From: Actinomycetospora corticicola
GTDB lineage: Bacteria > Actinomycetota > Actinomycetes > Mycobacteriales > Pseudonocardiaceae
Direction: 5' to 3'
NCBI RefSeq assembly: GCF_013409505.1
Contig: NZ_JACCBN010000001.1
Coordinates: forward strand, 3,596,001 to 3,660,000
Length of the DNA: 64,000 nucleotides
Program-made: the position numbers and the translations under genes
Shown here: positions 8,562 through 17,146 of the stretch, in pieces
Numbering within the stretch: position 1 is the first letter of the stretch
Layout: each line of letters starts with the position of its first letter
Notes under the pieces: model-generated
What the model was told of the DNA's origin: nothing
Database searches by the model: none
What the model saw: the letters and a program-made list of their open reading frames with translations, nothing else

Positions 8562-9400
8562 GCCTCTGGACCGACCTCGCCGAGGTCTCGCTCTCGATCA
8601 CCCACGACCCCGTCGGCGGCGCGCCGACCCGGGTCCTGCGCGCCGGGAACGGGGCCGAGCACGTGCTCATGCTGCACGGCACCAGCGGCCACCTCGAGGC
8701 CTTCGTCCGCAACGTGGGAGCGTTCGCGGAGCGGTTCACCGTGCACGCGGTCGACATGCTCGGCCACGGCTACACCGACAACCCCGGTGGCGACCTCCGG
8801 ATCCCGCGCTACGTCGAGCACGTGCTGGCCTACCTCGACGCCCGGGGCATCGAGCGGGCGCACATCGTCGGCGAGTCCCTCGGCGGCTGGGTCGCGGGAC
8901 GGCTGGCTGCCGACCACCCCGACCGGGTCGGCCGGCTCGTCCTCGTCGCGCCCGGCGGCACCGTCGCCAACCCCGAGGTCATGGAGCGCATCCGCACCAG
9001 TACCCGCCGCGCCGTCGAGACCGACGACCGCGCACTGACGCGCAGCCGCCTCGAGCTGTTGATGTTCGACCCGGCGAACGTCAGCGACGAGCTCGTCGAC
9101 GTGCGCCACCGCATCTACCACCGCCCGGCCTTCGTCGCGGGCATCGACCACCTGTTGTGCCTGCAGCAGATGGAGAACCGCACGCAGGACCTGCTCACCG
9201 CCGAGCAGATGGCGCGGATCGAGGCCCCGACGCTGATCGTGTGGGGCGCCCAGAACCCGTTCGGCGACGTCCCCGAGGCGCACCGGATGCAGGAGTCCAT
9301 CCCCGGCGCCAAGCTGGAGATCCTCGGCGAGTGCGGGCACTGGCCCCAGCACGAGCACGCCGCCCGGTTCAACGACCTCGCCCTGACCTTCCTCTCGTGA
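8558..9400 (+). CDS. Alpha/beta-fold hydrolase, meta-cleavage-product type
   Basis: A 280-residue hydrolase resembling MhpC/BphD/CarC C-C bond hydrolases: LHGTSGHLEAF oxyanion region, nucleophile Ser in GESLGGW, and a terminal His in ECGHWPQ. The usual acidic member, in WGxxD, is WGAQN here, with an Asp four residues later (NPFGD), so the triad may be rearranged. ATG 8558 overlaps the stop of the extradiol dioxygenase, the classic order for ring cleavage followed by hydrolysis of the dienoate product. The product pair cannot be named without the substrate. Confidence 0.88.
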   Translation: MSLWTDLAEVSLSITHDPVGGAPTRVLRAGNGAEHVLMLHGTSGHLEAFVRNVGAFAERFTVHAVDMLGHGYTDNPGGDLRIPRYVEHVLAYLDARGIERAHIVGESLGGWVAGRLAADHPDRVGRLVLVAPGGTVANPEVMERIRTSTRRAVETDDRALTRSRLELLMFDPANVSDELVDVRHRIYHRPAFVAGIDHLLCLQQMENRTQDLLTAEQMARIEAPTLIVWGAQNPFGDVPEAHRMQESIPGAKLEILGECGHWPQHEHAARFNDLALTFLS

Positions 9401-10401
9401 AGGTCGGCCTGCGCATCCCGCCGTGCGCCCCCGTGCCCGACCTGGTGGCCTTCGCCCGGGAGGCCGAGACCGCCGGACTCGACCAGGTCTGGTTCCCCGA
9501 CTCGCAGCTGCTCTGGCGCGACGTCTTCGCGGTGTGCACCGCGGTGGCCGGGGCGACCGGACGGATCGGGCTCGGCACCGCGGTCACGAACCTCGCAACC
9601 CGCCACCCCTCGGTGGTCGCCTCCGCCGCCCGCACCGTGGCCGAGGTCGCCGACGGTCGGTTCACCCTCGGCGTCGGCGTCGGCAACAGCTCGGTCGGTC
9701 CCGTGGGCATGGCGCCGTCGACGGGTCGGGCGCTCCGCGAGGGCCTGGCGACGGTCCGGGCGCTTCTCGGGGGTCGCGACGTCGGGTTCGGTCCGGTGAC
9801 CTCGCGGCTGCGCGACGCGGTCGCCGTGCCGCTCCACCTCGCCGCGAGCGGGCCACGGAACCTCCGCCTGGCCGGCGAGGTCGCCGACGGCGCGATCCTG
9901 CTCTCCGGGGTCGCACCCGGGCCGCTGGCCTTCGCGACCTCCCGGGTCGCCGAGGGCGCCGAGAGCGCGGGGAGGGATCCGGTCCCGATCACGGTGTCGG
10001 CGTTCTGCCGGGTCACCGACGACGTCGAGCGCGACGCCCGCGAACTCAAGCCGATCTGCGTGGAGATCGCCCGCAACGGGGGCGGGGCCGCCCTTGCGGC
10101 CGCCGGGGTCGCGGTCGACCCGCCTGCCGCTGTCGAGGGCGTCTACCCCGATCTCGTCCACGCCGAGGACTGGGACGCGGCCGTCCGGTTCTGCGACCCG
10201 TACGTCGACGACGCGTCGGTGGTCCGGTTCGCCCAGGAGTTCTGCCTGTTCGGCAGTGCGAAGGAGATCGAGGTGCGGGTCGCGGAGCTCACCGCTTCCG
10301 GGGTGGAGGGCCTGTTCCTCCAGCACGTCGGCTCGTACGACCTGCCTCACCGGCTCCTCGCCGATCTCGGAGGGGATCTGTCGGGGCGGCTGGGCGCGTG
10401 A
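9397..10401 (+). CDS. Luciferase-like (LLM class) flavin or F420 oxidoreductase
   Basis: A 334-residue TIM-barrel protein of the bacterial luciferase / methylene-tetrahydromethanopterin reductase family (MKVGLRIPPC, GLDQVWFPDS, IGLGTAVTNLATRHP, FTLGVGVGNS). Members use FMNH2 or F420. It could be an F420-dependent dehydrogenase or reductase, or a monooxygenase acting on a ring or ring-fission product. GTG 9397 shares bases with the stop of the preceding hydrolase. No partner flavin reductase is encoded in this operon, which leans slightly towards F420 use. That is inference. Confidence 0.85.
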   Translation: MKVGLRIPPCAPVPDLVAFAREAETAGLDQVWFPDSQLLWRDVFAVCTAVAGATGRIGLGTAVTNLATRHPSVVASAARTVAEVADGRFTLGVGVGNSSVGPVGMAPSTGRALREGLATVRALLGGRDVGFGPVTSRLRDAVAVPLHLAASGPRNLRLAGEVADGAILLSGVAPGPLAFATSRVAEGAESAGRDPVPITVSAFCRVTDDVERDARELKPICVEIARNGGGAALAAAGVAVDPPAAVEGVYPDLVHAEDWDAAVRFCDPYVDDASVVRFAQEFCLFGSAKEIEVRVAELTASGVEGLFLQHVGSYDLPHRLLADLGGDLSGRLGA

Positions 10402-11690
10402 CCACCCTGGCCGTCCTCGCCCACCGGGCCCGCACGGCGGCGGACGACGCGGAGTCCGCCACGCGCCGTGAGGCGGGCCGCCAGGTCCTCGACGTTCTCG
10501 GCTGTATCGCCTCGGGTGCGGGTCACCCGCTCGCGCGGACCTGGTTGCCGCTGGTCGGAGAGGATCCGGACGGGGTGACGCTGCCCGGGGTGCCCGGACG
10601 GCGTCGCCTCGAGGACGCCGTCGAGGTGGGCGGCGTCCTGGCCCACCTCGACGAGCTGGACCCGCTGCACGGGCCGTCGGCGATGGCGCCCGGGGCGGTC
10701 GTCGTCCCCACCGTGCTGGCCCTGGCCGCTCGCTGCGGGTTCCCGGGAGAGCGGCTGGCACGCGCCGTGGTCGCCGGGTACGAGGCGGGCGCGGAGGCGA
10801 GCCTGCGCTTCGGCGGGCCCGCCCTCTACGCCTCCGGACGGTGGCCCACGGCGGTCTTCGGCCCGCTCGGCGCGGCCGCGGCGGCCGCGGTCCTGCTCGA
10901 GCTCGACGAGGCCACCACGACGACCGCCCTCGCCCTCGCGTCGACGGCGCTCGGCGGGCTGCTCTCCGCCGACGTCCTGGGCCACGGCCACTACCTGTTG
11001 GGCGGGAGCGCCGCACGTGACGGGCTGCGCGCCGCCCTCGGTGCCCGTGCGGGGCTCAGCGCCTCGACGACCCTGCTCGACGGTCCCGGGGCGACCGCGC
11101 TGGGGCGTGCCCCGGGCCCGCCGTCGGGACCGGGGCCGCACCTGCCCGGCACGGGCTCGAAGTACTGGCCCTGCTCGCGACCCCTGCAGTCCGCGCTGGC
11201 CGCGCTGGACGAACTCGCCGGGCGAGGGGTGCGCCCGGCCGACGGTGACGTCGTCACCGTCGCCCTGCCCGCCGCGGCCCGGGCCTTCGTCACGACCGCC
11301 GAGACCCCGGACGACGCCACGACCGCCGCCGCGAGCGCGACGGTCGCCGTGCGCGGGCACGCGCTGGGACGGGCGGGCGAGCCCGGGTGGTACCGGGAGG
11401 TCGCTGCCGGCCGCACCCGCGGCCCGCGGATCACCGTCGTCCTCGCCGACGGCCCCGACCTCGATGCCGCCTTCCCCGCCCGGTGGGGCGCACACGTCGC
11501 GCTGCGGGGTGACACCGCCACCTGCTTCGTCCCGCCCGGGGACCCGGCCGCACCGCTGTCCGATGACGTCCTGCTCGCCCGCACGGCCGCCCTCACGGGG
11601 ACGGCCCCGGACGACCTCGCCCCCTGGCTGGATCTCGACGCGGTCGCCGACGTCCGTGCCGTGCTCGGACGTAACACGACGGTTGCTTGA
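10398..11690 (+). CDS. MmgE/PrpD family protein
   Basis: A 430-residue member of the MmgE/PrpD fold, which includes 2-methylcitrate dehydratase, aconitate decarboxylase and related dehydratases or isomerases of small polycarboxylates. It shows the family pattern of an N-terminal helical domain (ARTAADDAESATRREAGRQV, GYEAGAEASLRFG) and a smaller C-terminal domain. Near residue 255, YWPCSRPLQSALAAL corresponds to the region that in PrpD is KxYPxxxxxxxxxxA. GTG 10398 overlaps the LLM gene stop. As last gene of operon 1 it may process a hydroxy acid formed after meta-cleavage and hydrolysis; the substrate is unknown. Confidence 0.82.
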   Translation: MTTLAVLAHRARTAADDAESATRREAGRQVLDVLGCIASGAGHPLARTWLPLVGEDPDGVTLPGVPGRRRLEDAVEVGGVLAHLDELDPLHGPSAMAPGAVVVPTVLALAARCGFPGERLARAVVAGYEAGAEASLRFGGPALYASGRWPTAVFGPLGAAAAAAVLLELDEATTTTALALASTALGGLLSADVLGHGHYLLGGSAARDGLRAALGARAGLSASTTLLDGPGATALGRAPGPPSGPGPHLPGTGSKYWPCSRPLQSALAALDELAGRGVRPADGDVVTVALPAAARAFVTTAETPDDATTAAASATVAVRGHALGRAGEPGWYREVAAGRTRGPRITVVLADGPDLDAAFPARWGAHVALRGDTATCFVPPGDPAAPLSDDVLLARTAALTGTAPDDLAPWLDLDAVADVRAVLGRNTTVA

Positions 11691-11718
11691 CGGGACCCGA
11701 TAGCGGACGTTCACTGTC

Positions 11719-11734
11719 CCGTACAAAGTACGTC
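11719..11734. promoter_or_regulatory. GTAC box C (operator candidate)
   Basis: CCGTACAAAGTACGTC, identical to box B at 3092 except for the 3-base centre. It lies about 39 bp before the GTG of the GMC oxidoreductase and marks a second transcription start within the locus under the same presumed regulator. Confidence 0.7.
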
Positions 11735-11772
11735 GCTCGACCGCCATCTCTCGCCCCACCCCGGAGCACGCC

Positions 11773-13284
11773 GTGACGCCTCCCCTCTCCGCCGACTACG
11801 TCGTCGTCGGCGCCGGTTCCGCCGGCTGCGTTCTCGCCCGCCGCCTCCTCGAGACGACCGACGGATCGGTCGTCGTGCTCGAGGCGGGCGGCTCCCCGGA
11901 CGACCTCGGGTCGTCCACCGACCCGAGGCGGTGGGTGGAGAACATCGGCGCGCCGCACGACTGGACCTACACCTACGGCCCGGAGCCCGGGCTCGACGAT
12001 CGCACGCTGCTGCTCTCCCGGGGCCGGGTCCTCGGTGGTTCCGGCAGCACGAACGCCCTCGTGTGGGTCCGTGGGCAGCGCTCCGACTACGACGGCTGGG
12101 CCGCCGCCGGCGCGACCGGGTGGAGCTTCGACGAGGTCCTGCCGTACTTCAGGCGCAGCGAGGACTGGGAGGACGGCACCTCGGCGCTGCGCGGCGCGGG
12201 TGGCCCGGTCCGGGTCGAGCGGTGCACCGACCTGCACCCGGTGGCGCAGGCCCTCGTCGAGGCCGGGATCAGTCACGGCATGCCCTATCTCGACGACATC
12301 AACGTCGCCGAGCCCGTCGGCGCGGGCCCGATCAACATCGACGCCGCCGCCGGTGTCCGCACCAGCACGTGGACCGGCCATCTGCGCCCGGTGCTGGACC
12401 ACGAACGCCTCACCGTGGTCACCGGCGCGCAGGTGACCGGCCTGTCGGTGCGCGGCGGGCGCTGTACCGGCGTCGACGTCGTGATCGACGGGTCCACCCA
12501 CGCGATACGGGCCGAGCGCGAGACCCTGCTGTGCGCCGGATCGATCGACAGCCCGCGGCTGTTGCTCGCCTCCGGCATCGGGCCCGCCGACCGGCTGCGC
12601 GCGGTCGGCGTCGAACCCGTACTCGACCTGCCGGGGGTCGGCGAGAACCTGCAGGAGCACCCGATCATCGCCGGGCTGTGCTTCGAGGCGTCCGAGGAGC
12701 TCCCGCCGTTGCGCGACAACCTCGAGGGCTCGATGGCCTTCTGGCGCAGCGCCCCGGGGGTCCCGGACCTGACGTTCGTGTCGGTCCAGATTCCCTACGT
12801 CTCCGCCGAGGTCGCCCAGGCCCATCCCGTGCCGCCGAACGCGTTCTGCCTGGCGCCCGGCGTCATGGCCGTGCGCAGCCGCGGACGGCTCCGGCTCACC
12901 CCGGACGGCGGCCTGGACATCCGGTCGAACATGCTCACCGACCCCGCCGACGTCGACGCCGCCGTCGCCGGGGTGGAGATCGGACTCGAGCTCGCCGACC
13001 AGCCCGCCTTCCGCAAGCTCGTCGCCCGCCGGGTCGCCCCGGAGACGACCGACCGCACATCGCTGGTGCAGTTCGTCCGGCGGGCGGCGATGCCGTACTT
13101 CCACCCGGTCGGCACCTGCGCCATGGGCGTGGACGAGGCCTCCGTGGTCGACCCGGACCTGCGGGTGCGCGGCATCGAGGGGCTGCGCGTCGCGGACGCC
13201 TCCGTGATGCCGACCATCACCTCGGCCAACACCAACGCACCCACCGTCATGATCGCGGAACGGGCCGCTCACCTCGTCGCGTGA
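11773..13284 (+). CDS. GMC-family FAD oxidoreductase
   Basis: A 503-residue flavoprotein alcohol dehydrogenase/oxidase of the choline dehydrogenase type. The dinucleotide fold is at the N-terminus (YVVVGAGSAGCVLARRL). GMC signature 1 is GRVLGGSGSTNALVWVRG near residue 80, and signature 2 is GSIDSPRLLLASGIGP near 258. The catalytic His is in YFHPVGTCAMG and the second active residue in TNAPTVM near the C-terminus. The start is GTG 11773 with GGAG at 11763. It heads operon 2 and sits 82 bp after operon 1. It probably oxidises a primary alcohol to an aldehyde, which could feed the molybdenum enzyme encoded next. That link is inferred. Confidence 0.9.
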   Translation: MTPPLSADYVVVGAGSAGCVLARRLLETTDGSVVVLEAGGSPDDLGSSTDPRRWVENIGAPHDWTYTYGPEPGLDDRTLLLSRGRVLGGSGSTNALVWVRGQRSDYDGWAAAGATGWSFDEVLPYFRRSEDWEDGTSALRGAGGPVRVERCTDLHPVAQALVEAGISHGMPYLDDINVAEPVGAGPINIDAAAGVRTSTWTGHLRPVLDHERLTVVTGAQVTGLSVRGGRCTGVDVVIDGSTHAIRAERETLLCAGSIDSPRLLLASGIGPADRLRAVGVEPVLDLPGVGENLQEHPIIAGLCFEASEELPPLRDNLEGSMAFWRSAPGVPDLTFVSVQIPYVSAEVAQAHPVPPNAFCLAPGVMAVRSRGRLRLTPDGGLDIRSNMLTDPADVDAAVAGVEIGLELADQPAFRKLVARRVAPETTDRTSLVQFVRRAAMPYFHPVGTCAMGVDEASVVDPDLRVRGIEGLRVADASVMPTITSANTNAPTVMIAERAAHLVA

Positions 13285-13313
13285 CGCCGGAGCCCGAGAG
13301 TCAGGAGGTCCCC

Positions 13314-13778
13314 GTGCCCCACGTCCTCGTCGTGGACGGCCACCCGGTCGACGTCGACGTCGCCGGCCTGCCGTCCCTCGCGACGGTGCTGCGCGACCAA
13401 CTGCACCTCACCGCGGCCAAGGTCGCCTGCGGGCGGGGCGAGTGCGGGGCGTGCACCGTCCTGATCGGAGGTCGTCCGACCATGTCCTGCATCACGCCCG
13501 CGGCGCTGGTGCGCGAGCCGGTGGAGACCAGCGAGGGACTCGCGGAGGAGAGCCGGGACCTGCGTGCCCGCTTCGCCGACACCGGCGCCTTCCAGTGCGG
13601 GTTCTGCACGCCGGGCCAGGTGGTGCACGCCTGCGCCCTGTTGCGCGCCGGGCTGCCCACCGACGACGAGGCCGGCCGCGACCACGTCCGGCAGGCCCTG
13701 TCGGGGAACATCTGCCGTTGCACCGGCTACCAGGCGATCGTCGAGTCCGTGTGCGCGGTCGCGCGGGAGCGGTCGTGA
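13314..13778 (+). CDS. [2Fe-2S] subunit of molybdenum hydroxylase (XDH family)
   Basis: Small electron-transfer subunit, 154 residues, the usual size. The N-terminal plant-type cluster has CGRGECGACTVL plus a later Cys (MSC). The C-terminal helical domain has the second cluster motifs CGFCTPGQ and CRCTGYQ. It passes electrons between the molybdenum site and FAD of the fused partner encoded next. GTG 13314 is preceded by AGGAGG at 13303-13308. The stop overlaps the start of the large protein by 4 bases. Confidence 0.92.
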   Translation: MPHVLVVDGHPVDVDVAGLPSLATVLRDQLHLTAAKVACGRGECGACTVLIGGRPTMSCITPAALVREPVETSEGLAEESRDLRARFADTGAFQCGFCTPGQVVHACALLRAGLPTDDEAGRDHVRQALSGNICRCTGYQAIVESVCAVARERS

Positions 13779-16700
13779 GCTGGGTCGGGGCCCGCGTCCG
13801 CCCGATCGACTGGGACGCCCGCAGCGCGGGCCGCACCCTGTTCACGGCCGATCTGCCGGGCGAGCACCTCGTGGGCGCCGTGCTGCGGTCCCCGCACCCG
13901 TTCGCCGAGCTCCGTGGCATCGACACCCGGGCCGCGCGGTCGCTGCCCGGCGTCCACGCGGTGATCACCGCCGCCGACTTCGCCCCCGGCGCCCGCTACG
14001 TGCATCGCGGTGGTCCGCTCTCCGATCGACCCCCACTCGCCGACGGCGTCGTCCGCCATGTCGGGCAGGAGGTCGCCGCGGTCGCCGCCGAGACCCCCGA
14101 GCAGGCCGTCGCCGCCCTGCGGGCGATCCGGGTCCGCTACCGCGTGCGTCGGGCACCGCTGACGACGGCGGAGTCCCGCGCGCCGCGCGCCCGCCGACTG
14201 CACGAGCGGACCACCGACGAGCCGAACGTGTCGATGCGCCTGGACACCGTGTGGGGCGACGCGGACGGCGGGCGCGCCGCCGCGTCGGTGTCGGTGACCG
14301 GGGCGTTCACCTATCCGAGCGTCTCGCACGCCTGCATGGAGCCGAACACCACCCTCGCGGCGTGGCACGACGGCCGGGTGGAGCTGTGGACCTCCACCCA
14401 GTCCCCCTGGTTCCTGGCCAAGGAGGTCTCCCAGCTCCTGGGGATCGACCACGACGACGTCGTCATCCGCGAGGTCGCCACCGGCGGCGGCTTCGGCAGC
14501 AAGTCCAAGGCCTCCGAGCACGAGGTGCTGGCCGCGGCCCTGTCCCGCGCCGCGGGACGTCCGGTGCTGCTCGCGCTCTCGCGGGAGGAGGAGCTGGGCG
14601 CCAACAAGCCCCGGCACCGCTTCGCCACGACGCTCGCGACGCACGCGGACGCCGACGGCGTGCTCCGGGCCCTCGACGCCGACATCGCGGTCGACAACGG
14701 CTCCTACAACCACATGGGGACCTCGGTGATGCGCGTCGGCGTCATCACCCTGGGATCGATGTACCGGCCGGACGGCGTGGCCTTCACCGCGCGCCTGGTG
14801 GACACCGCGACACAGCCCGGAGGGCAGTTCCGGGGCTACGGGACTCCGCAGGTGTCCCTCGCGATGGAGTCCCAGGTCGACGAGATCGCCGAGCGCCTCG
14901 GGGTGGACCCGATCGAACTGCGGCTGCGCAACCTCGCTCCCGAGCACGTCGAGACGCTGTGCGGCTACCGGGTCGGCACCAACCGGCTCGGCGACTGCCT
15001 GGTCGCCGTACGCGACGGCCTCGACTGGGACGCACCACGCCCGTCGTCGGGACCGGTCGCCCGGGGTCGCGGCGTGGCCGCGGGGTCACACGGCAGCGGC
15101 GCCTACGCCTACGAGTTCGCCAACCGCTCGGACGCCGCGGTCGACCTGTTCGACGACGGGCGGGTCCAGGTCCGACACGGCGGCGCGGACGCCGGGACGG
15201 GCCAGAACACCATCCTCGCCCAGATCGCGGCCGAGGAGCTCGGCGTCGACCTCGCCGACGTCTCGGTGCTGTCGACCGACACCGAGCACACCCCCTTCGA
15301 ACTGGGCGCCTGGTCCTCGCGCGGCACCCACATGACCGGTTCCTCGGTCGGGCAGGCCGCCCGTGAACTCGGTGACCGACTGCGCGGACTCGCCGCGGCG
15401 AAGCTCGGCGTCGACACGGACGCCGTGGAGCTCGGCGGCGGCCGGGCGCGGGCCGGGAACGACGACGTCGAGCTCGGCGATCTCGTCGGGCTCGCCGACG
15501 AGGCCCGTGACGGCGTGCTCTCGCACGAGACGAGCTACGTGCTCGAGGGCACCGAGATGCTCACCCCGGACCGCGACCGGGCGAACCTCTCGCCCAGCTA
15601 CGCCTTCGCCGCCCACGGCGCCGTCGTCGACGTCGACCGACGCACGGGTGCCGTGCACGTCGTCGACTACCTGGCCGCCCACGACGTCGGACGGGCCATC
15701 AACCCGACGGCGGTGGAGGGCCAGATCCTGGGCGGGGCCGTGATGGGCCTCGGCGCTGCGCTCGGCGAGGAACTCGTCCGCGAGGGCGGGCGCGTGGTCC
15801 CGACCGGTTACCTGCACTACGCCCTGCCGCGCAGTGCCGACGTACCCCGGGTCCGCGCGCACGTCGTGGACAACCACGAGGCCGCGGGCCCCTACGGCGC
15901 CAAGTCAGTCGGCGAGATGTCGATCGTGCCGCCCGGGGCCGCCGTCGCGAACGCGGTGGCCGACGCGGTCGGGGTGCGGGTGCGCGACCTCCCGATCACC
16001 CCAGACAAGGTCCTGACCGCGCTGGCCGAGCAGGACGGACGCCGCCGGCGGCACGGCATCTGGCGACGCCCCTCTCGGTGGTGGGTCGCGGCGATCCGGG
16101 CCCTCTACCCGCTCGGGCTGCACCACGTCCTCGACCGGTACGGCACTCGGTTCGGCCCCGCGCACCGTGCGCGGTCCCGGCCGCCGGCCCCGGCGCCGCA
16201 GGTTCACGTGGCGGGCGGGCTCGACGACGCGCTGGCCGTGCTCGCGGGTCCCGGCGCCGAGGCGCTGGGCGGCGGCACCGACCTGCTACCCGACCGCGCC
16301 CGCCGCGCCCGGCCCGCTCCGGTCCTCGTCGCGACCTCCGCCGTCACCGAACTCCGACGCCTCGAGATCGTCAGCGGGGTCCTGCACGTCGGTGGAGCAG
16401 TGACCCTGGCCGAGCTCGCGGCGCACCCGGAGGCTCCCTCCGCGCTGACCACGGCCATCGGGACCATCGCGTCGCCGCAGATCCGCAACGCGGCCACGGT
16501 CGCGGGGAACCTCGTGCAGGCCAAGCGCTGTTGGTTCTTCCGCAACGGATTCGACTGCTACAAGCGCAACGGGGCCACCAGCCCCTGCTACGCGGTGCTC
16601 GGCGACCACCGTTTCCAGCACGCGGCCGTCGGCGGGCACCGCTGCCAGGCCGTCACCCCCTCCGACCTGGGGACCGTCCTGCCCGTGCTCGACGCCACAC

Positions 16701-17146
16701 TCGTCCTGGTCGGAGCGCAGGGCACCCGTCGTGTGGTCCCGGCGACGGAGTTCTACTCCGGGCCCGGCGAGACGGTCCTGGCCGACGGTGAGCTCGTGCA
16801 GGAGGTGCGGATTCCCCTCGTGGCGGGGCGGCGCAGCGTCTACACCAAGCTCGGCCTCTACACCGGCGACTTCGCCACGGCGGCCGCCGCGCTCGCCGTC
16901 GTCCCCGCCGAGGACGGCACGTGGCACGACGTCCGGCTCGCGCTCGGAGCCCTCGCGCCCGTCCCGTGGCGCCTGCCCGTGGTGGAGGCCGCCCTGGAGG
17001 GCACCAGACCGGACGTCCCGGTCGTGCGCCGGCTGGTCGACGCCGTGCTCGACCGACATGCCCACCCCCTGCCCGGCAACGGCTGGAAGCTCGACGCATC
17101 CGCAGGCCTGGTCGAGCAGGCCGTCGAGAAGGTCCTGGAACCGTGA
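13775..17146 (+). CDS. Fused molybdopterin and FAD subunits of an XDH-family hydroxylase
   Basis: A 1123-residue fusion. Residues 1-755 are the molybdenum-binding chain, with TGGGFGSKSKASEHE, QPGGQFRGYGTPQ and the C-terminal GAKSVGEMS carrying the catalytic Glu. A linker of about 50 residues (RRRRHGIWRRPSRWW onwards) leads to the FAD domain at about 808-1120 (LGGGTDLLP, AATVAGNLVQ). The order Mo then FAD in one chain is unusual; eukaryotic xanthine dehydrogenases run Fe-S, FAD, Mo. The FAD domain holds a loop with Cys919, Cys928, Cys938 and Cys957, like the loop that binds an extra [4Fe-4S] cluster in E. coli PaoB and 4-hydroxybenzoyl-CoA reductase. It is likely an aldehyde oxidoreductase or ring hydroxylase. 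Confidence 0.9.
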   Translation: MSWVGARVRPIDWDARSAGRTLFTADLPGEHLVGAVLRSPHPFAELRGIDTRAARSLPGVHAVITAADFAPGARYVHRGGPLSDRPPLADGVVRHVGQEVAAVAAETPEQAVAALRAIRVRYRVRRAPLTTAESRAPRARRLHERTTDEPNVSMRLDTVWGDADGGRAAASVSVTGAFTYPSVSHACMEPNTTLAAWHDGRVELWTSTQSPWFLAKEVSQLLGIDHDDVVIREVATGGGFGSKSKASEHEVLAAALSRAAGRPVLLALSREEELGANKPRHRFATTLATHADADGVLRALDADIAVDNGSYNHMGTSVMRVGVITLGSMYRPDGVAFTARLVDTATQPGGQFRGYGTPQVSLAMESQVDEIAERLGVDPIELRLRNLAPEHVETLCGYRVGTNRLGDCLVAVRDGLDWDAPRPSSGPVARGRGVAAGSHGSGAYAYEFANRSDAAVDLFDDGRVQVRHGGADAGTGQNTILAQIAAEELGVDLADVSVLSTDTEHTPFELGAWSSRGTHMTGSSVGQAARELGDRLRGLAAAKLGVDTDAVELGGGRARAGNDDVELGDLVGLADEARDGVLSHETSYVLEGTEMLTPDRDRANLSPSYAFAAHGAVVDVDRRTGAVHVVDYLAAHDVGRAINPTAVEGQILGGAVMGLGAALGEELVREGGRVVPTGYLHYALPRSADVPRVRAHVVDNHEAAGPYGAKSVGEMSIVPPGAAVANAVADAVGVRVRDLPITPDKVLTALAEQDGRRRRHGIWRRPSRWWVAAIRALYPLGLHHVLDRYGTRFGPAHRARSRPPAPAPQVHVAGGLDDALAVLAGPGAEALGGGTDLLPDRARRARPAPVLVATSAVTELRRLEIVSGVLHVGGAVTLAELAAHPEAPSALTTAIGTIASPQIRNAATVAGNLVQAKRCWFFRNGFDCYKRNGATSPCYAVLGDHRFQHAAVGGHRCQAVTPSDLGTVLPVLDATLVLVGAQGTRRVVPATEFYSGPGETVLADGELVQEVRIPLVAGRRSVYTKLGLYTGDFATAAAALAVVPAEDGTWHDVRLALGALAPVPWRLPVVEAALEGTRPDVPVVRRLVDAVLDRHAHPLPGNGWKLDASAGLVEQAVEKVLEP

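Noticed and set aside
13442-17146. Longer reading frame for the Mo-FAD fusion starting upstream of 13775
   Set aside because: The upstream codons are the shadow of the [2Fe-2S] gene; GTG 13775 overlaps its stop and begins the recognisable protein.
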